A stretch of DNA of 64,000 nt from Prorocentrum cordatum (GCA_963575745.1 CAUYUJ010020259.1:288230-352229), one strand, 5' to 3'; counted from the stretch's first letter, positions 1-11,530 are shown. The notes: generated by a model from the sequence alone, not told the origin. Numbers and translations are program-made.

Positions 1-950
1 CATCAATCCACAACGCGGTAGCTCGCCCCCCGCTCGCCCTGGTTTCCCCTGCCCCTACGAGCTCCCGCTTACCTGTTCTTTCTCTTCCTCGTGCTCCCTG
101 CTTGCCGTCTTCCCTCTGCCGCTCCAGCCTGCCCGCCTCGTCCCGCCAGCCCATGCCTCCCGCCTGCGTGTTCATCGTCCGCCCGCTCATCGTCACCTTT
201 GTCCCCCGCTGTCGCCGTGCAGCACAAGCACATACTGTTGCGCACGCGTGCTTTTGGGATCCATGCCGCTGGGGTGGACCGATGGTGCCCTTTTTTGTTG
301 GTGCACCCGCCCTCGGCAGTCCAGCCGAAGCGCTGCTGGCTCAGGCGCAGGGGCCTCGCCGGGGCGAGCCGCTGTCCAGCAAGCTTAACTACGCTTCTGG
401 CCACCAGGTGTGTCTCAAGCGAAAGCCCTATGCTGAGGAGGTGCCGCCCGCCATCCTTGTAGCCGTTGCACATGCTTGCGTTTGTAGTTCAGCCTGGAGC
501 AGGCTCGGGCGAGAGCCCCGTTTTCACAAGAAGCCGCCCTCCAGCCGTGTCATCTCTGAGCGCGGCGTTTAAGACGAGTGGGCGCGGCGCCACGGCGAGA
601 GCCACATCTCGACAACTATTCGCCGTTCTGTCCGTGTAGCTGATGGACATTTCCACGACGAGTGTGCCTGGCGCAAAGGCGAGAAGCCCGCTCGGAAATG
701 GTCCGCCTTACATCGGAGTAAGTGCTTGAACTGTTCGTAAGCCGCGAGGGGGTTTCCTGCTGCGTAAACACCCAGCCCGCCCCAACGACGCGTTTGATGG
801 CGCGACAGGGGGGAGATATTCCCTACCTAAGCTCTGCCTAGAAGGGTTCTTACCCTGTTAGCTTAAAGGGGCCGGGCAGTGGAACCCGCCTCGGGCGGTT
901 CCTCCAGGATCCGCCCCGCGGTTCCCCCAGTTGCGCCGCCTGGGTTCACC
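1..950. other. No gene seen; degenerate repeat units near 490-700
   Basis: Open frames here are short and show no domain. From about 490 to 700 there are two or three decayed units of the GCGAGAGCCACAT repeat that is abundant at 17.1-17.6 and 23.9-24.3 kb, for example GGCGAGAGCCACAT near 594. The remainder shows no recognisable feature. Confidence 0.6.
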
Positions 951-1490
951 CAGCTTAGCTTAACTTAGCTGAGCTTAGCTTAGCTTATCTCATCTGAGCT
1001 TAGCATAGCTTAGCTTAGCTTAGCTTTAGCTTAGCTTGGCTTAGCGTATCTTATAGTATAGCATCTTAGCTCAGCTTAGCTTAGCCTAGCTCAGCTTAGC
1101 TTAGCATAGCTTAGCTTAGCTTAGCTTGGCTTAGCTTAGCCTAGCCTAGCCTAGCGTAGCTTAGCTTAGCTTAGCTGAGCTTAGCAACGCATAACTTAGC
1201 TTACCTTAGCCTAGCTTAGCTTAGCTTAGTTTAGCTTAGCGCAGCGCAGCATAGCGCAGCGCAGCATTAACACAGCACATCATAGCATAGCATAGCATAA
1301 CCAAGCATCTCATACCATATCATAGCATAGCTCAGCATAGCATACCATAGCATATACAGCATAGCATAGCACAGCGCATCATATCAGATCATAGCATACC
1401 AACTCATAGCATAGCACAGCGCAGCAAATCATACCATAGCACAGCACAGCACAGCATATCATAGCATAACATAGCATATCATAGCGCCAA
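951..1490. repeat. Pentanucleotide satellite (TTAGC)n then (ATAGC)n
   Basis: About 540 bp of 5-bp units. The first half is mainly TTAGC with variants (TGAGC, CTAGC, TTGGC). The second half changes to ATAGC/ACAGC/GCAGC. The unit is not a known telomere repeat: TTTAGGG and TTAGGG are absent. Confidence 0.9.
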
Positions 1491-1496
1491 CACGCA

Positions 1497-1670
1497 GCCT
1501 AGATGTAGGTGTAGGTGTAGATGTGGATGTAGGTGCAGATGTATATGTAGGTGTCGATGTAGGTGTAGATGTAGACGTACATGTGAGTCTCGCTGTTGAT
1601 GTTGATGTAGATGTAGATGCAGATGTATTTGTAAATGTAGCTGTTGGTGTAGATGCAGATGTTGCTTTCC
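1497..1670. repeat. Degenerate hexamer array (GATGTAGGTGTA-type)
   Basis: Tandem 6-bp units of the form GTAGATGTAGGT, with drift to GTTGATGTAGAT. No coding signal. Confidence 0.8.
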
Positions 1671-1719
1671 TAAATGCTCGAACTCCTAGGTAGGGTCGCA
1701 CTGGGATAATTTGCTCAGG

Positions 1720-2400
<681 letters not shown>

Positions 2401-2756
2401 CCGCCTCCTCCCTCCCGACCCTCTACAATTACTCAATATGAATACTACTCTCCCTCTTCCCCTGATGGCGTGCTGGGAGTGGCCGACCCCCCCGCGTACT
2501 GTTTTTTTACACACAGGATTCCCGGGAGTTGGGTTTTCGCCTGCCTTTTTTGTTTGTTCGTATTTTTTTCAAAATGCTGCTCTCGATGAGGCGCCGGCCT
2601 CATTTCTGCTCCCGAATCGTTCCGAATCGTGCTCCCGCTGCAGCGTGGGCCTCATTTTCGGATCGGTGTTTGGCCTCCGTCGTTCAGGATGGCGTTCTCG
2701 CCCCAGCGCGGGCCTCTTTCTCGCGCGCCCATCCGCCCGCCACCACCGCGCCGCCG

Positions 2757-2895
2757 CCGCACCACCACCACCACCACCACCACCACCACCACCACCACCA
2801 CCACCACCACCACCACCACCACCACAACCACCAGCAGCAGCAGCAGCACCACCACCACCACCACCACCACCACCACCACCACCACAACCACGCAC
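2757..2895. repeat. (CAC)n array with a short (CAG)n insert
   Basis: ACC/CAC repeats from about 2757, interrupted by CAG units near 2831-2846, then CAC again to 2893. ACGC units follow. The surrounding 2400-2750 segment is unique DNA without a recognisable gene. Confidence 0.9.
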
Positions 2896-3063
2896 ACACG
2901 CACGCACGCACGCACGCGCACCACCACCCACTACGCACGCGCGCGCGGAGTCACAGGTCCGCTACGACACGCGTCCGCGGATAGAGAAAATCAGCGCCAT
3001 GGTAAGGGATGGGAGGGAGGGGTAGGACGTCACATATGAGGCGAGCGCACCTAGCTTGTCTCC

Positions 3064-3124
3064 CCCTCCTCTCCTCTTCTCACCCTGCTCCTCCTCCTCC
3101 TCCTCCTCCTCCTCCTTCTCCTTC
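3064..3124 (+). repeat. CTC-rich pyrimidine tract
   Basis: Almost pure C/T for about 60 nt, immediately 5' of the spliced-leader relic. It could be a simple repeat, or a polypyrimidine tract of a former trans-splice acceptor (TAG at 3128-3130). Confidence 0.7.
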
Positions 3125-3143
3125 CCGTAGCCTTTGGCTCAAG
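3125..3143 (+). other. Relic of the dinoflagellate spliced leader
   Basis: CCGTAGCCTTTGGCTCAAG matches the published 22-nt dinoflagellate spliced leader (DCCGTAGCCATTTTGGCTCAAG) except for a 2-nt deletion in the central ATTTT. It sits directly after a CTC-rich pyrimidine tract and about 170 bp before the ORF1 start codon, where a trans-spliced mRNA would carry it. The simplest reading is that the element, or an ancestor, was copied from a trans-spliced transcript. Confidence 0.7.
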
Positions 3144-3178
3144 TAAACCATTTCTCGAGGTGGTTTGCAGAGACCAGG

Positions 3179-3228
3179 AGCCTGCCCAGCAGGCTCGGCC
3201 CGCGCATCAGGGGCCTGCTGGGCAAGGC
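3179..3228 (+). promoter_or_regulatory. Inverted repeat in the LINE leader
   Basis: GCCTGCCCAGCAGGC on the left is mirrored by GGCCTGCTGGGCAAGGC on the right across a loop of about 17 nt. The stem would form in RNA between the spliced-leader relic and the ORF1 start. A role in translation or packaging is only inferred. Confidence 0.5.
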
Positions 3229-3311
3229 AGGCGCCCACACAATTTTGCCACGCTCCGAGGAGCCCCCGTACTGTACTGGTCGGGCAGGAGATCTATTCTT
3301 CACGGTCGCGC

Positions 3312-4439
3312 ATGGGGCGCAGGGAGAAGGATGATCAGCAAACTGGAGGCCAGTATGCGAAGTGCAGGGGATGTGGGTATAAGTGGAACTGGACAAACAG
3401 GTCGGAGTGCTACAAGTGCAAGAGAGGTCTGCAGCCAGCCACCTCTCAAGAGCGAGCCCCGCAGGGCGCCTGGGGCCCCAACGGCGCCTCTTCGCGGCGC
3501 CGCAGTCGGCCGTCAGTCAGGCCGAGCCGTGAGGAGCTTCTCAAGCAGCTGCGGGCCACCCTCCCAGACGGCGACGCAGAGGCCGCCCAGCACCTCGAGG
3601 CGCTCGCCCGTGTGCAGCCACCAGAGGTGCACCCTGACGTCGCCCTCAACCAGGCCCAGGCGCGGCTCCGCAGGGCTGAAGCAGCGCTCAAGAAGACCAT
3701 CGAGAGCATCGCCGAGGGGGAGCAGTGGCTGCAGGACCAGAAGGAGCAGCGGGAGACCTGGGTCATCGAGGTCGCCGACGCGGAGGCGGCGGTCCAGGCG
3801 GCCTACGCTCGAGCGGCGCCCAAGGTCGCGGCGCCTGTGGAGGAGCCCGCGCCAGCCCTGGACCTCTCGCAGCTGCTCGAAGGGGACCTGGACATCCTCA
3901 GCGTGCGGCCAGGCAAGGCGTTCGACCTGGAGGGGCTCGACATCCCGCCCGAAGAGCATCGCCAGTTCGAGGAGCAGATGGGCCAGTTCGTCAAGCAGGT
4001 CCAGTCGGAGGTCAAGAGGCACTTCGGCCCAGCGGCGGAGGGGCTCGCCGCGATGCGTGCGGACCTCAAGGCCTTCAGCGACAGGCTCAAGAGCAAGAGG
4101 GCTAGGTCGGAGCCTCCCCCACCAGAGGCCGCTGCGGCCCCCGCCTCAGGGGGATCACCAGGCAAGGCGGCAGGCAAAGGCGGCGCATACGGCAAGCAGC
4201 CAGGGGCGGCCGCGGCCAAGGCGGCCCCCACAGCGGGGCCACCAGCCCCTCCCCATGCTGGCGTTGACGGTCCTCGCGACGCTGCTGCAGCCAGCGGAGG
4301 CGGCGCTGCAGGCGCCACAGCTCCTGCGGGGGCCGCAGGCAGGACAAAGCGCGAGCTGGCACAGGACGTCCGAGCCAGGATCCTGGAGCGGGCAGCAGCC
4401 AACCCCTCAGCGGCCGACGGAGACTCCAGCACAGCCTGA
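3312..4439 (+). CDS. LINE ORF1: Zn-finger coiled-coil protein
   Basis: The 375-residue frame is intact. A single four-Cys finger lies at residues 18-36 (CX2C-X11-CX2C, with Trp and Asn inside as in RanBP2-like fingers). It is followed by a basic hinge, then a long Ala/Glu/Gln-rich helical stretch (about residues 75-265) likely to form a coiled coil, and an Ala/Gly/Pro-rich tail. I chose Met at 3312 because the finger starts 17 residues later; upstream codons are open but lie in leader sequence. ORF1 proteins of non-LTR elements bind their own RNA in the ribonucleoprotein particle. The - strand copy at 58.9-61.1 kb has the same finger-plus-coil order fused to the endonuclease, which supports the assignment. 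Confidence 0.7.
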   Translation: MGRREKDDQQTGGQYAKCRGCGYKWNWTNRSECYKCKRGLQPATSQERAPQGAWGPNGASSRRRSRPSVRPSREELLKQLRATLPDGDAEAAQHLEALARVQPPEVHPDVALNQAQARLRRAEAALKKTIESIAEGEQWLQDQKEQRETWVIEVADAEAAVQAAYARAAPKVAAPVEEPAPALDLSQLLEGDLDILSVRPGKAFDLEGLDIPPEEHRQFEEQMGQFVKQVQSEVKRHFGPAAEGLAAMRADLKAFSDRLKSKRARSEPPPPEAAAAPASGGSPGKAAGKGGAYGKQPGAAAAKAAPTAGPPAPPHAGVDGPRDAAAASGGGAAGATAPAGAAGRTKRELAQDVRARILERAAANPSAADGDSSTA

Positions 4440-7400
4440 AGGCTCAGCCCCGCGAGGCTGGCGAAGGTGGCGTCAGCGCCCACGCCGTGGCCGAGGCAAG
4501 ACCGCCGCGCGGAGGCGAAGTGCGCCAGCCTTACCACCTGACATCGACGGGGTCGTGGCGACCCCCACCACATCTACGAGCACCGCCACTACATGGGGGG
4601 CGACTCCTCCGCCCGTCTCGGAGGAGCTGCCCCGATGGGCAAGCGGGCGGAGGCAGCCTGGGCCAAAGCGGGTCGCCTTCGTCGTGGGGACGAGCGTCCA
4701 CGTCCCAGCCATAGAAGAGGGCATCAACATCCTGGGCGGGGACGGCGACAGCTCCTCCTCAAGCACCTGGGCGCGGCGGGCGCTCAGGGGCGCGGGCACG
4801 CTCCGCCGCCAGCTGCTCGCGCCGTGGCTCCGACGGCGGGACAGCAGCAGCTCAGCCTCGAGCACAGCCGCGGACGCCACGGAAGAGGCCCCAGAGACGC
4901 TTGCGTGGAGAGCCGCGGATGCGCGGGTGGCCGATGCCTCTCCCCGTGCGTCCCTCTCGCTGATGCCGCCGACAGGCGGGTGGTCGAAGCCATCAGCGAT
5001 GTGCTCGTGGGGCGGGGGGCCGCAGACGTGCGGGTGGTCGACGCCTCTCCACGCGAGCGCCCCCAGTTCGGCTCCCCTGACGAGGGGGTGGCCGATGCAG
5101 CCAAGCTGGGGAGAGGATTACTGGAGGCCTCGGTCGAGGGGCAGAGGGCGACTCGCCAAGATTGGCATGGGGGTCAGCTCAGCCTCGACTACGGCCACGG
5201 ACGCCTCGGAGGAGGACCCAGTGACGCATGAGTGGAGAGCCGCGGATGCGCGGGTGGCCGTGGCCTCTCCCCACGCGTCCCTCTCGCTGATGCCGCCGAC
5301 AGGCGGGTGGTCGACGCCGTCAGCGATGAGCTCGTGGGACGGAGAGCCGCAGACGTGCGGGTGGTCGAAGCCTCTCGACACGAGCGCCCCCAGCTTGGCT
5401 CCCCCGACGGGGGGGGGGGGGGGTGGCCGACGCAGCCAAGCTGGGGAGAGGAATACTGGAACCCCCCACCGCGAGGCAAGGGCCGCCACGCCAAGCCCGA
5501 CATGGATGTCAACTCAGGCTTGAGCACGGCCACAAGCGCCTCGGAAGAGGCCCCAGTGGCGCATGAGTGGGGAGCCGCGGATGCGCGGGTGGCCGACGCC
5601 CCCCCCCATGCGCCCCTCTCGCTGGTGCCGCCGACAGGCGGGTGGTCGATGCCATCAGCGATGGGCTCGTGGGGCCGAGAGCCGCAGACGTGCGGGCGGT
5701 CGACGCCTCTCGGCACGAGCGCCCCCAGCTCGGCTCCCCCGACGGGGGGGTGGCCGATGCAGCCCAGCTGGGGAGAGGGATACTGGAGGCCCAGAACTAG
5801 AGGCAAGGGACGCCACGCAAAGCCTGGCATGGTGCTCAGAGGCCTCAACTGCAGCGCCTGGGGCACCCTCGTCGACCATCTGGACGAGATGCCGCTGGGC
5901 AGGAACACCATCATGCTGGTCCAGGGGCACCGCCTCACCAGCGACTATGTCGGCGAGATCAGCGCCAGCTGTTTCCAGAGGCACCTCACCGTCGCCCTTG
6001 CTCCCGCGGCAGCGGGGCCAGGTGGCGGCAGAGTGGCAGGGGTGGGGATCGTCGCCCCACGTTGCGTGGGCCTCACCTACCTTGAGGGCGTTGACACCTT
6101 CGACTTCTCGCCGCCAGGATCGCCAGGAAGGCTGGTGGCGGCCTGGACCCCTGGGTTTCTTCGTGGTGGCCTCATGGTCCTCAGCGCCTACTTCTGGGTT
6201 TCAGAGGGCTGGGCAGTTCGCAACCTGTCCATCTTGGACGCCATATGAGAATTAGTGAGGGCCTACGACATCCCGTGGGTCCTCCAGGCGGACTTCAACA
6301 ACACCCCCGACGCGCTCAGGGCCACGGGCTGGGTGGACGACGTCGGGGGCATCATCTTCTCCTCGGCCGCCCCCACCTGCCAAGGCAAGGGAGGCGGGAG
6401 GGTCATCGACTACTTTGTGGTGGACACGCGCATCGCGTCAGCCTTCGGTGCAGCGGAGGTGCTCGACGCGCCCACCGCCCCGCACAGCCCCGTCGCCATT
6501 GCGACGGAGAGGCCACTGCGGGAGCGGCTAGGCTGGAGGCTGGTCAAGCCTCGTGCTTTCCCGACTCGCCTCCCCGTGGGCTGTCGTAGGGAGCCACCAG
6601 CCTGGCCGATCCTCGACAGCGGAGCAAGCTACAGCGACGCCAAGCTGGAGAAGTTGTGGGCGGAGTTCTCGGCGGCGGCCGAGCAAGACCTGCAGGGCAT
6701 CCACGACCTCGTTGGCGAGGCCGACTACACTGGCAGGGGGGGGCCACCCTAGATGGGCCAGGGCCCCGATCGCAGGCCCAGAGGCGCATGCGAGGCCCAG
6801 GGTCACCACGCGCTCCAGGGCATGGCGCTGGGTGGCCAGCCGCGTCGGGGACGTCGTCTGGCTGGCGCAGGCGGCCCGCCAGCGGCGCGACTGGCAACCG
6901 TTCGCCGACCAGTGGCGGCGCCTGCGCAGACGCCTCCACCATGGTGCTGCCCGCTGGTGCGACGCGCTGGGCGACGACGCCAGGGCCGTGCACGTCGAGC
7001 TCCTATCGCTGGGCGACCTCACCTGGGACGGGGGCGCGCTCTGGGAGGACGCTCCCAGGGCGATGGAGCTGCAGCGTCGGGCCACGCAGCAGGCCCACGT
7101 CATCGAGCAGGGCCTCCGAGACCAGAGGGCAAAGGCGTGGCGGCAGAGGCTCAAGGACGGCTCACAAGGAGGAGCAGGTTTTGTCCATCGCATGTCGAAG
7201 TGGCGCCAGGGGGTCGACCCCACGCTCGGGGCCAGAGGGCACACCAATCTGGACATGACCTGCCCACAGGCCGCGGTGGACCTGGAGGCGCTGAAGTGGA
7301 TCGACCTCTGGACCTCCCACGGCGCCCAGAGCCGAGGCGAGCTCCCTCGGCCCTGGGAGGCGGCCACTTTCGAGCATAGCATGGTCGAGCCCACAGCGGA

Positions 7401-10400
7401 CGACATCAGGGCCACATGCATAGCCTTCCCAGAGCACACGGGGGTTGGAGTGGACAACTGGCACCCCAGGTGGTTTGCGAGCTTGGGGGGCGAATGGCTC
7501 GTGTTCCTGGCCGCCTTCGTCGCCTGCGTGTCGCGCACGGCCAGGTGCCCCCCCAGCTGCGCTACGTGATGTATTTTCTGCTGGCCAAGCAGGGTGAGGG
7601 GACTAGGCCCATCGGCCTCCTCACCACTGCAGCGCGGCTGGTGGAGCGCGCGCACTCGCACCAGCTCCACGACTGGGAGCGGGAGATTCGACGGGACTAC
7701 GACTTCGCGGCGCCAGGCGGGGGATCAGAGGAAGCGATATGGCAACAGATGTTGTTCGACGAAGGGGCCCAACCTGGGGAGGTGGGCATGTCACGATGTA
7801 TTTGCTGTGGGCCGAGGCGCCCAAGCATCAGTTTCGTTTGCAGCTTTTGAAGCTCCTGATCTCAATATACACAGCCACGCGCTTTGTTTCGTTCCGCGGA
7901 GTGGTGTCGGTGCACTCGGTCACCACCTTCTCGACAGTCGTTGCTGGCAGCAGCGGGGGCACGAGATGCCTCAAGATTTTGTCAGTTGTAGACGGGTTGG
8001 CGCAAGAGCACCCTGCCATGCAGCTGAAGCTATTTGTCGATGACTTAAGCATGCAGGCGCGAGGTGCGGAGGCGGATGTCTCGGCCTCGTTGCATGCGGC
8101 CACGACCCAGTATATTGATGAAATGGAGGCCCGTGGGATCCCCGTCTCCAGGGCCCGACCAGACAAGCCGAAGGGCAAGGGGTTCATCATGACAGCGCAG
8201 CGCTCCCTGCGGGCCCGCATCAAAGGCTGGGCCCACAGCCTGGGACTGGAGGTCCAGGCCAACAGCACGCAGCTTGGAGTTGATTCGGCGGGAGGAGGAG
8301 TTGTGTCGCTGCGCGCCAGGGCCGATGCCAGGATGGGGGGCGCTCGGCGACGCAGAAGTAAGTTGTCGAGTCTCGGCAAGCAGGGTGCGCGCACTTTTCA
8401 AGTTGCGCGTGTGGGATTTCTCCCCTCTGTGCTGTATGGGGCGGTCTGCCTCGGAATGGACCCGACTCGGCTCACCCGAGCGAGGGCTCTCATGGCTTCA
8501 GCGCTGGGCGGGAACGCAATCGGTAAGGACCGACTGCTGCGCCTGTGGACGCTTCGCTGCGACCCCCTGGTCGACGCTTGCACGAAGCCACTGCTCAAAT
8601 GGGCGGAGGCTATCTTTGCTGGCAGCCATGAGGAGATCATGGCTGCGGGGTGGCGTAGAGCTGTTGCGGCGGCTGCTGCCGCCAAGCCTGGGAGCACCCC
8701 CTGGGGACAGATAAAAGGACCTGCCTCAGCCGTCTGGGCCACGCTCCATCTCCTCTCGTGGACGTGGCCTGCCCCTCACGTTTTCTCCGACCATCTCGGG
8801 CAGCGCTGGGAGCTGCGTAGGACGGCTCCGCAGTGTCTCAAGAAGCTGATCTGGACCCGTTTGGAATTCGCGGTTATGACCTCCTGGGCGGCCTCCAGGG
8901 ACCTCGGGATCACCCGTCCTTTCCTCGAGCCTATTCGGGCTCTCCTTCGGCGAAAGGCTAACCGATCGCCGCAGAGGCGATCGGCTATCCTGGTCTACAT
9001 GGGCCGTGATTTCTGGACCCAGGAAAAGGTCTGGCGCGCGGGCTTCGGGGACGACAGGTCCTGCCAAGCCTGTGGCGCAGAAGTCGGATGTCAGCACCAT
9101 CGTTTCTGTTGCTGCCCAGACCGAGGAGCGGCGAGAGCCACCGTTGCAGAGGCTGAGGGCCTCCAAGGGATCGTGCATCGTGCTGAATCCTCCTCCTCGG
9201 ATTCCCTCCTCTTCTCCCGTGGGCTTCACGAGCACCCCCTGGAGGACCCGCAGTCTGATTGGATTGCTGCCCTGGAGGATGAAAACCCCGATTTTGTGAA
9301 TCCCCCGCTGGTCTCAGGGTGGGCCTACTCTGACGGATCGGCCAGAGGCCCACCAGGGCTCAAGAGCTTCGGTTGGGGCTTCGTCTTCTGGACCAGGACG
9401 GGGGGGCTGTCAAGGCCATGCGGGGTACCCTCCCAGGGCTGCGTATCCTCGCCTCCGTCCTCCGCGCTGAGTTGTATGGATTGCTCAAGTTGCTGTATAG
9501 TGCCCACCCTCCGCTGAGGGTAGGGATCGACAACAGTTCCGTCATTCGAGGCCTCCGTAGAGGACCCCGTTGGTGCTGCAGCCCTCGGAGGCCTCACGCC
9601 GACCTCTGGGGCAGGATTTGGGCCCAGCTCCAGGATAGTTTGAGTCAAGAAGGCGACATCCAGGCCGTCAAGGTATAAGCCCATGCGCGCGGGCCGAAGG
9701 ATGACTCGCACGAAAGTTTTCTCGATTTTCAAGGGAACCAATTGGCAGATAATGAGGCCCGCCTAGGGGCCGACATGCAGGAGGTCCCCCCGTGGAAGGC
9801 CCAGACCTGGACCACCCGCTCGGCGGAGGTCCAGGCTGTGTTGACTCTGGTGGCGGGGGTGACGGGGTTGACTGCGGACTTCGGGGATTCCACGGGGAGG
9901 CCTGCCGCGGGCTCCAGCTGGGCCCGCCGAAGGCGGCAAGGACCGCCCGAGGGGGCCCGAGCTCACGTCCTCCTCTGGAGGAGGGGGGCGTGGCGTTGCT
10001 CGACGTGTGGCCGCAAAGCTTTCTCCACCAAGACCAAGCGCGCGTTGGCGCGCAGACCCTGCCTGGGTAAAATGAGGGTGGATCGTCGTTGGGGAGTCGG
10101 GCTGGGGCGGGGGGTTGGGGAAGGAGACATTTCTCCCGCCCTCCGTGGAGCGGCCCTAGGGCGCGAGCTGCACCGAGTGGGCCAGTATACATTCTGCGAT
10201 CGGTGCGGTGTCTTTTCGAGCGAGAGGGGGTGCAAGCTCCTGGGCGCCTGCGTCGGGGCCCCAGCGAACCGCGCCGCAGAGTGCCGCCTCTCGCTCCTGC
10301 GCCGAGGCAGGAATCCTTACGCAGTGAAGGTCTCCCTCGAAGCGGTACCGCGCTCCCTGGTACAGGAGGAGTGTGACGCTTTCTGGGAGTGCCTCATGGA

Positions 10401-10404
10401 CTGA
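4440..10404 (+). pseudogene. LINE ORF2: endonuclease, RT, RNase H, broken
   Basis: Domains in order: EEP endonuclease (about 5830-6560, with QADFNNTP for the catalytic GDFN and VIDYFVVD near its end); helical linker (6760-7400); RT (7435-8300) with KQGEGTRPIGLL, SSGGTRCLKIL and FVDDL (8032-8046); Cys/His knuckle CQACGAEVGCQHHRFCC (9061-9111); RNase H (YSDGSA, RAELYGLLKLL, GIDNSS, NQLADNEA; 9325-9770); C-terminal Cys-rich domain (9995-10250). Damage seen: frame changes at G runs near 5415, 6735 and 9402, at a C run near 7552 and near 7780; in-frame TGA at 6246-6248 and TAA at 9676-9678. RT motif A lacks its expected Asp (MYLLWAEA where MYLDLAKA is usual). The homopolymer shifts could in part be sequencing errors; the stops and the missing Asp are not explained that way. 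Confidence 0.8.
4868..5830 (+). repeat. Three coding tandem repeats of about 330 bp between ORF1 and endonuclease
   Basis: Units begin near 4870, 5196 and 5533. Each contains GCCGACAGGCGGGTGGTCG and ATGCAGCCAAGCTGGGGAGA or close variants. In the likely reading frame each unit encodes about 110 residues with the motifs PPTGGWS and QPSWGE. A run of 14 G at 5409-5422 in unit 2 shifts the frame, but the same peptide pattern resumes in the next frame. This linker block is unusual for the element class. Confidence 0.75.
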
Positions 10405-10758
10405 GGCAGGACGGGGCGGGAGGCACCCCGTGGCGGAGTGCCCGCCCATCCTCTTTCTCTTGTGGCGAGCTGGGGCGGGGACCGCCAGGCATCGTTCTTG
10501 CAGCAAAAACCTCCTTCTCCTTCTCGGGGCGCCCCCTCCTCGCTCCTCTCTTCCGCCGCCGCCACCGCCGCCCCCGACGCAGCGCCCCTGCTGGTGGCGG
10601 CGCGGTGGAGGGCCCGGCCGTCCAGCGGCGCGGCGGGCACGGGGCCGCAGGAAGGGGCCGAAAGGGGGCGCTAAAGGGCGCCGTGTCGGGGCGGCGGCGG
10701 CGTCCGCGGGGGCGGCAGCGGCGCGGACAAAACGGATGATGATCATGATGATGCTGCT

Positions 10759-10858
10759 NNNNNNNNNNNNNNNNNNNNNNNNNNNNNNNNNNNNNNNNNN
10801 NNNNNNNNNNNNNNNNNNNNNNNNNNNNNNNNNNNNNNNNNNNNNNNNNNNNNNNNNN
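10759..10858. other. Assembly gap (100 N)
   Basis: Exactly 100 N, the conventional size for a gap of unknown length. It lies 3' of the LINE, inside or next to a GAT repeat, so true distances across it are unknown. Confidence 0.99.
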
Positions 10859-10969
10859 CCAAACGTGCCCTCAGCTTAAAAGCCAAACTTTTCGTTAATG
10901 CGATGTGGTTATGCAACGAGCCCGCCGCAGGCGCCGATCTCTTCGCATAAGCAAGGTGGGTGTGTCACG

Positions 10970-11129
10970 GGCTGGGTTGCGGGTGGGTCGCGGGTGGGTC
11001 GCAGGTGGGTCGCGGGCGGGTCGCGGGGTGGGTCGTGGGTGGGTCGTGGGTGGGTCGCGGGGTGGGTCGCGGGGTGGGTCGCGGGTTGGTCGTGGGTGGG
11101 TCGCGGGCCGGGTCGCGGGGGGGGCGACG

Positions 11130-11165
<36 letters not shown>

Positions 11166-11190
11166 CCACCACCAACAACAACAACAATGA
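10970..11190. repeat. GGGTGGGTCGC minisatellite followed by (AAC)n
   Basis: About 14 units of a 10-12 bp G-rich motif (GGGTGGGTCGC) to 11125, then AAC units to about 11186. The G runs on one strand could form quadruplex structures. Confidence 0.85.
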
Positions 11191-11319
11191 TTTTAAGACC
11201 GTTCGCCCTTATATGTTCGAGTGTCCAATAACGCGTATTTCCCAAACCCTCGATACCCGCCCTCTTCGTCTTCGATCGAACCCCTTTTGGGGGGTATACT
11301 TTTCTTCCCTGCAGGCCAG

Positions 11320-11436
11320 GCCCCGGCAAGCGGCGGGGCGGCCGCGGACCGTCGGCCTGGCCAGCGGCAGCGCTGATCGGCGGGGCGGCCGCGGACCGTC
11401 GACCCGACCCCAAGAGGGACGGTCAGGGGACCGACC

Positions 11437-11490
<54 letters not shown>

Positions 11491-11530
11491 TCGAAGACGA
11501 CGGCGACGACGACGACGACGGCAACGACGA
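11320..11530. repeat. Short direct duplication then (GAC)n array
   Basis: GGCGGGGCGGCCGCGGACCG occurs twice about 48 bp apart (near 11331 and 11379). GAC repeats with few interruptions follow at 11437-11525. Confidence 0.8.

Larger units (their letters stand above)
3125..10480 (+). mobile_element. Non-LTR retroelement (LINE), near full length, decayed
   Basis: The order of parts is typical of a dinoflagellate LINE: a 5' leader starting with a spliced-leader relic, a Zn-finger/coiled-coil ORF1, then a second long coding region. That region holds an EEP-type endonuclease, reverse transcriptase with an FVDDL active-site motif, a Cys/His knuckle, RNase H and a C-terminal Cys-rich domain. The region is broken by at least four frame changes and two in-frame stops, so this copy cannot be autonomous. 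The 3' limit is uncertain because a gap lies 280 bp beyond the last stop. It probably inserted at the pyrimidine tract (3064-3124), or that tract is part of its leader. Confidence 0.85.

Noticed and set aside
951-1490. Telomere or subtelomere array
   Set aside because: The unit is TTAGC/ATAGC, not TTTAGGG or TTAGGG, and genes and elements continue on the right without chromosome-end features.
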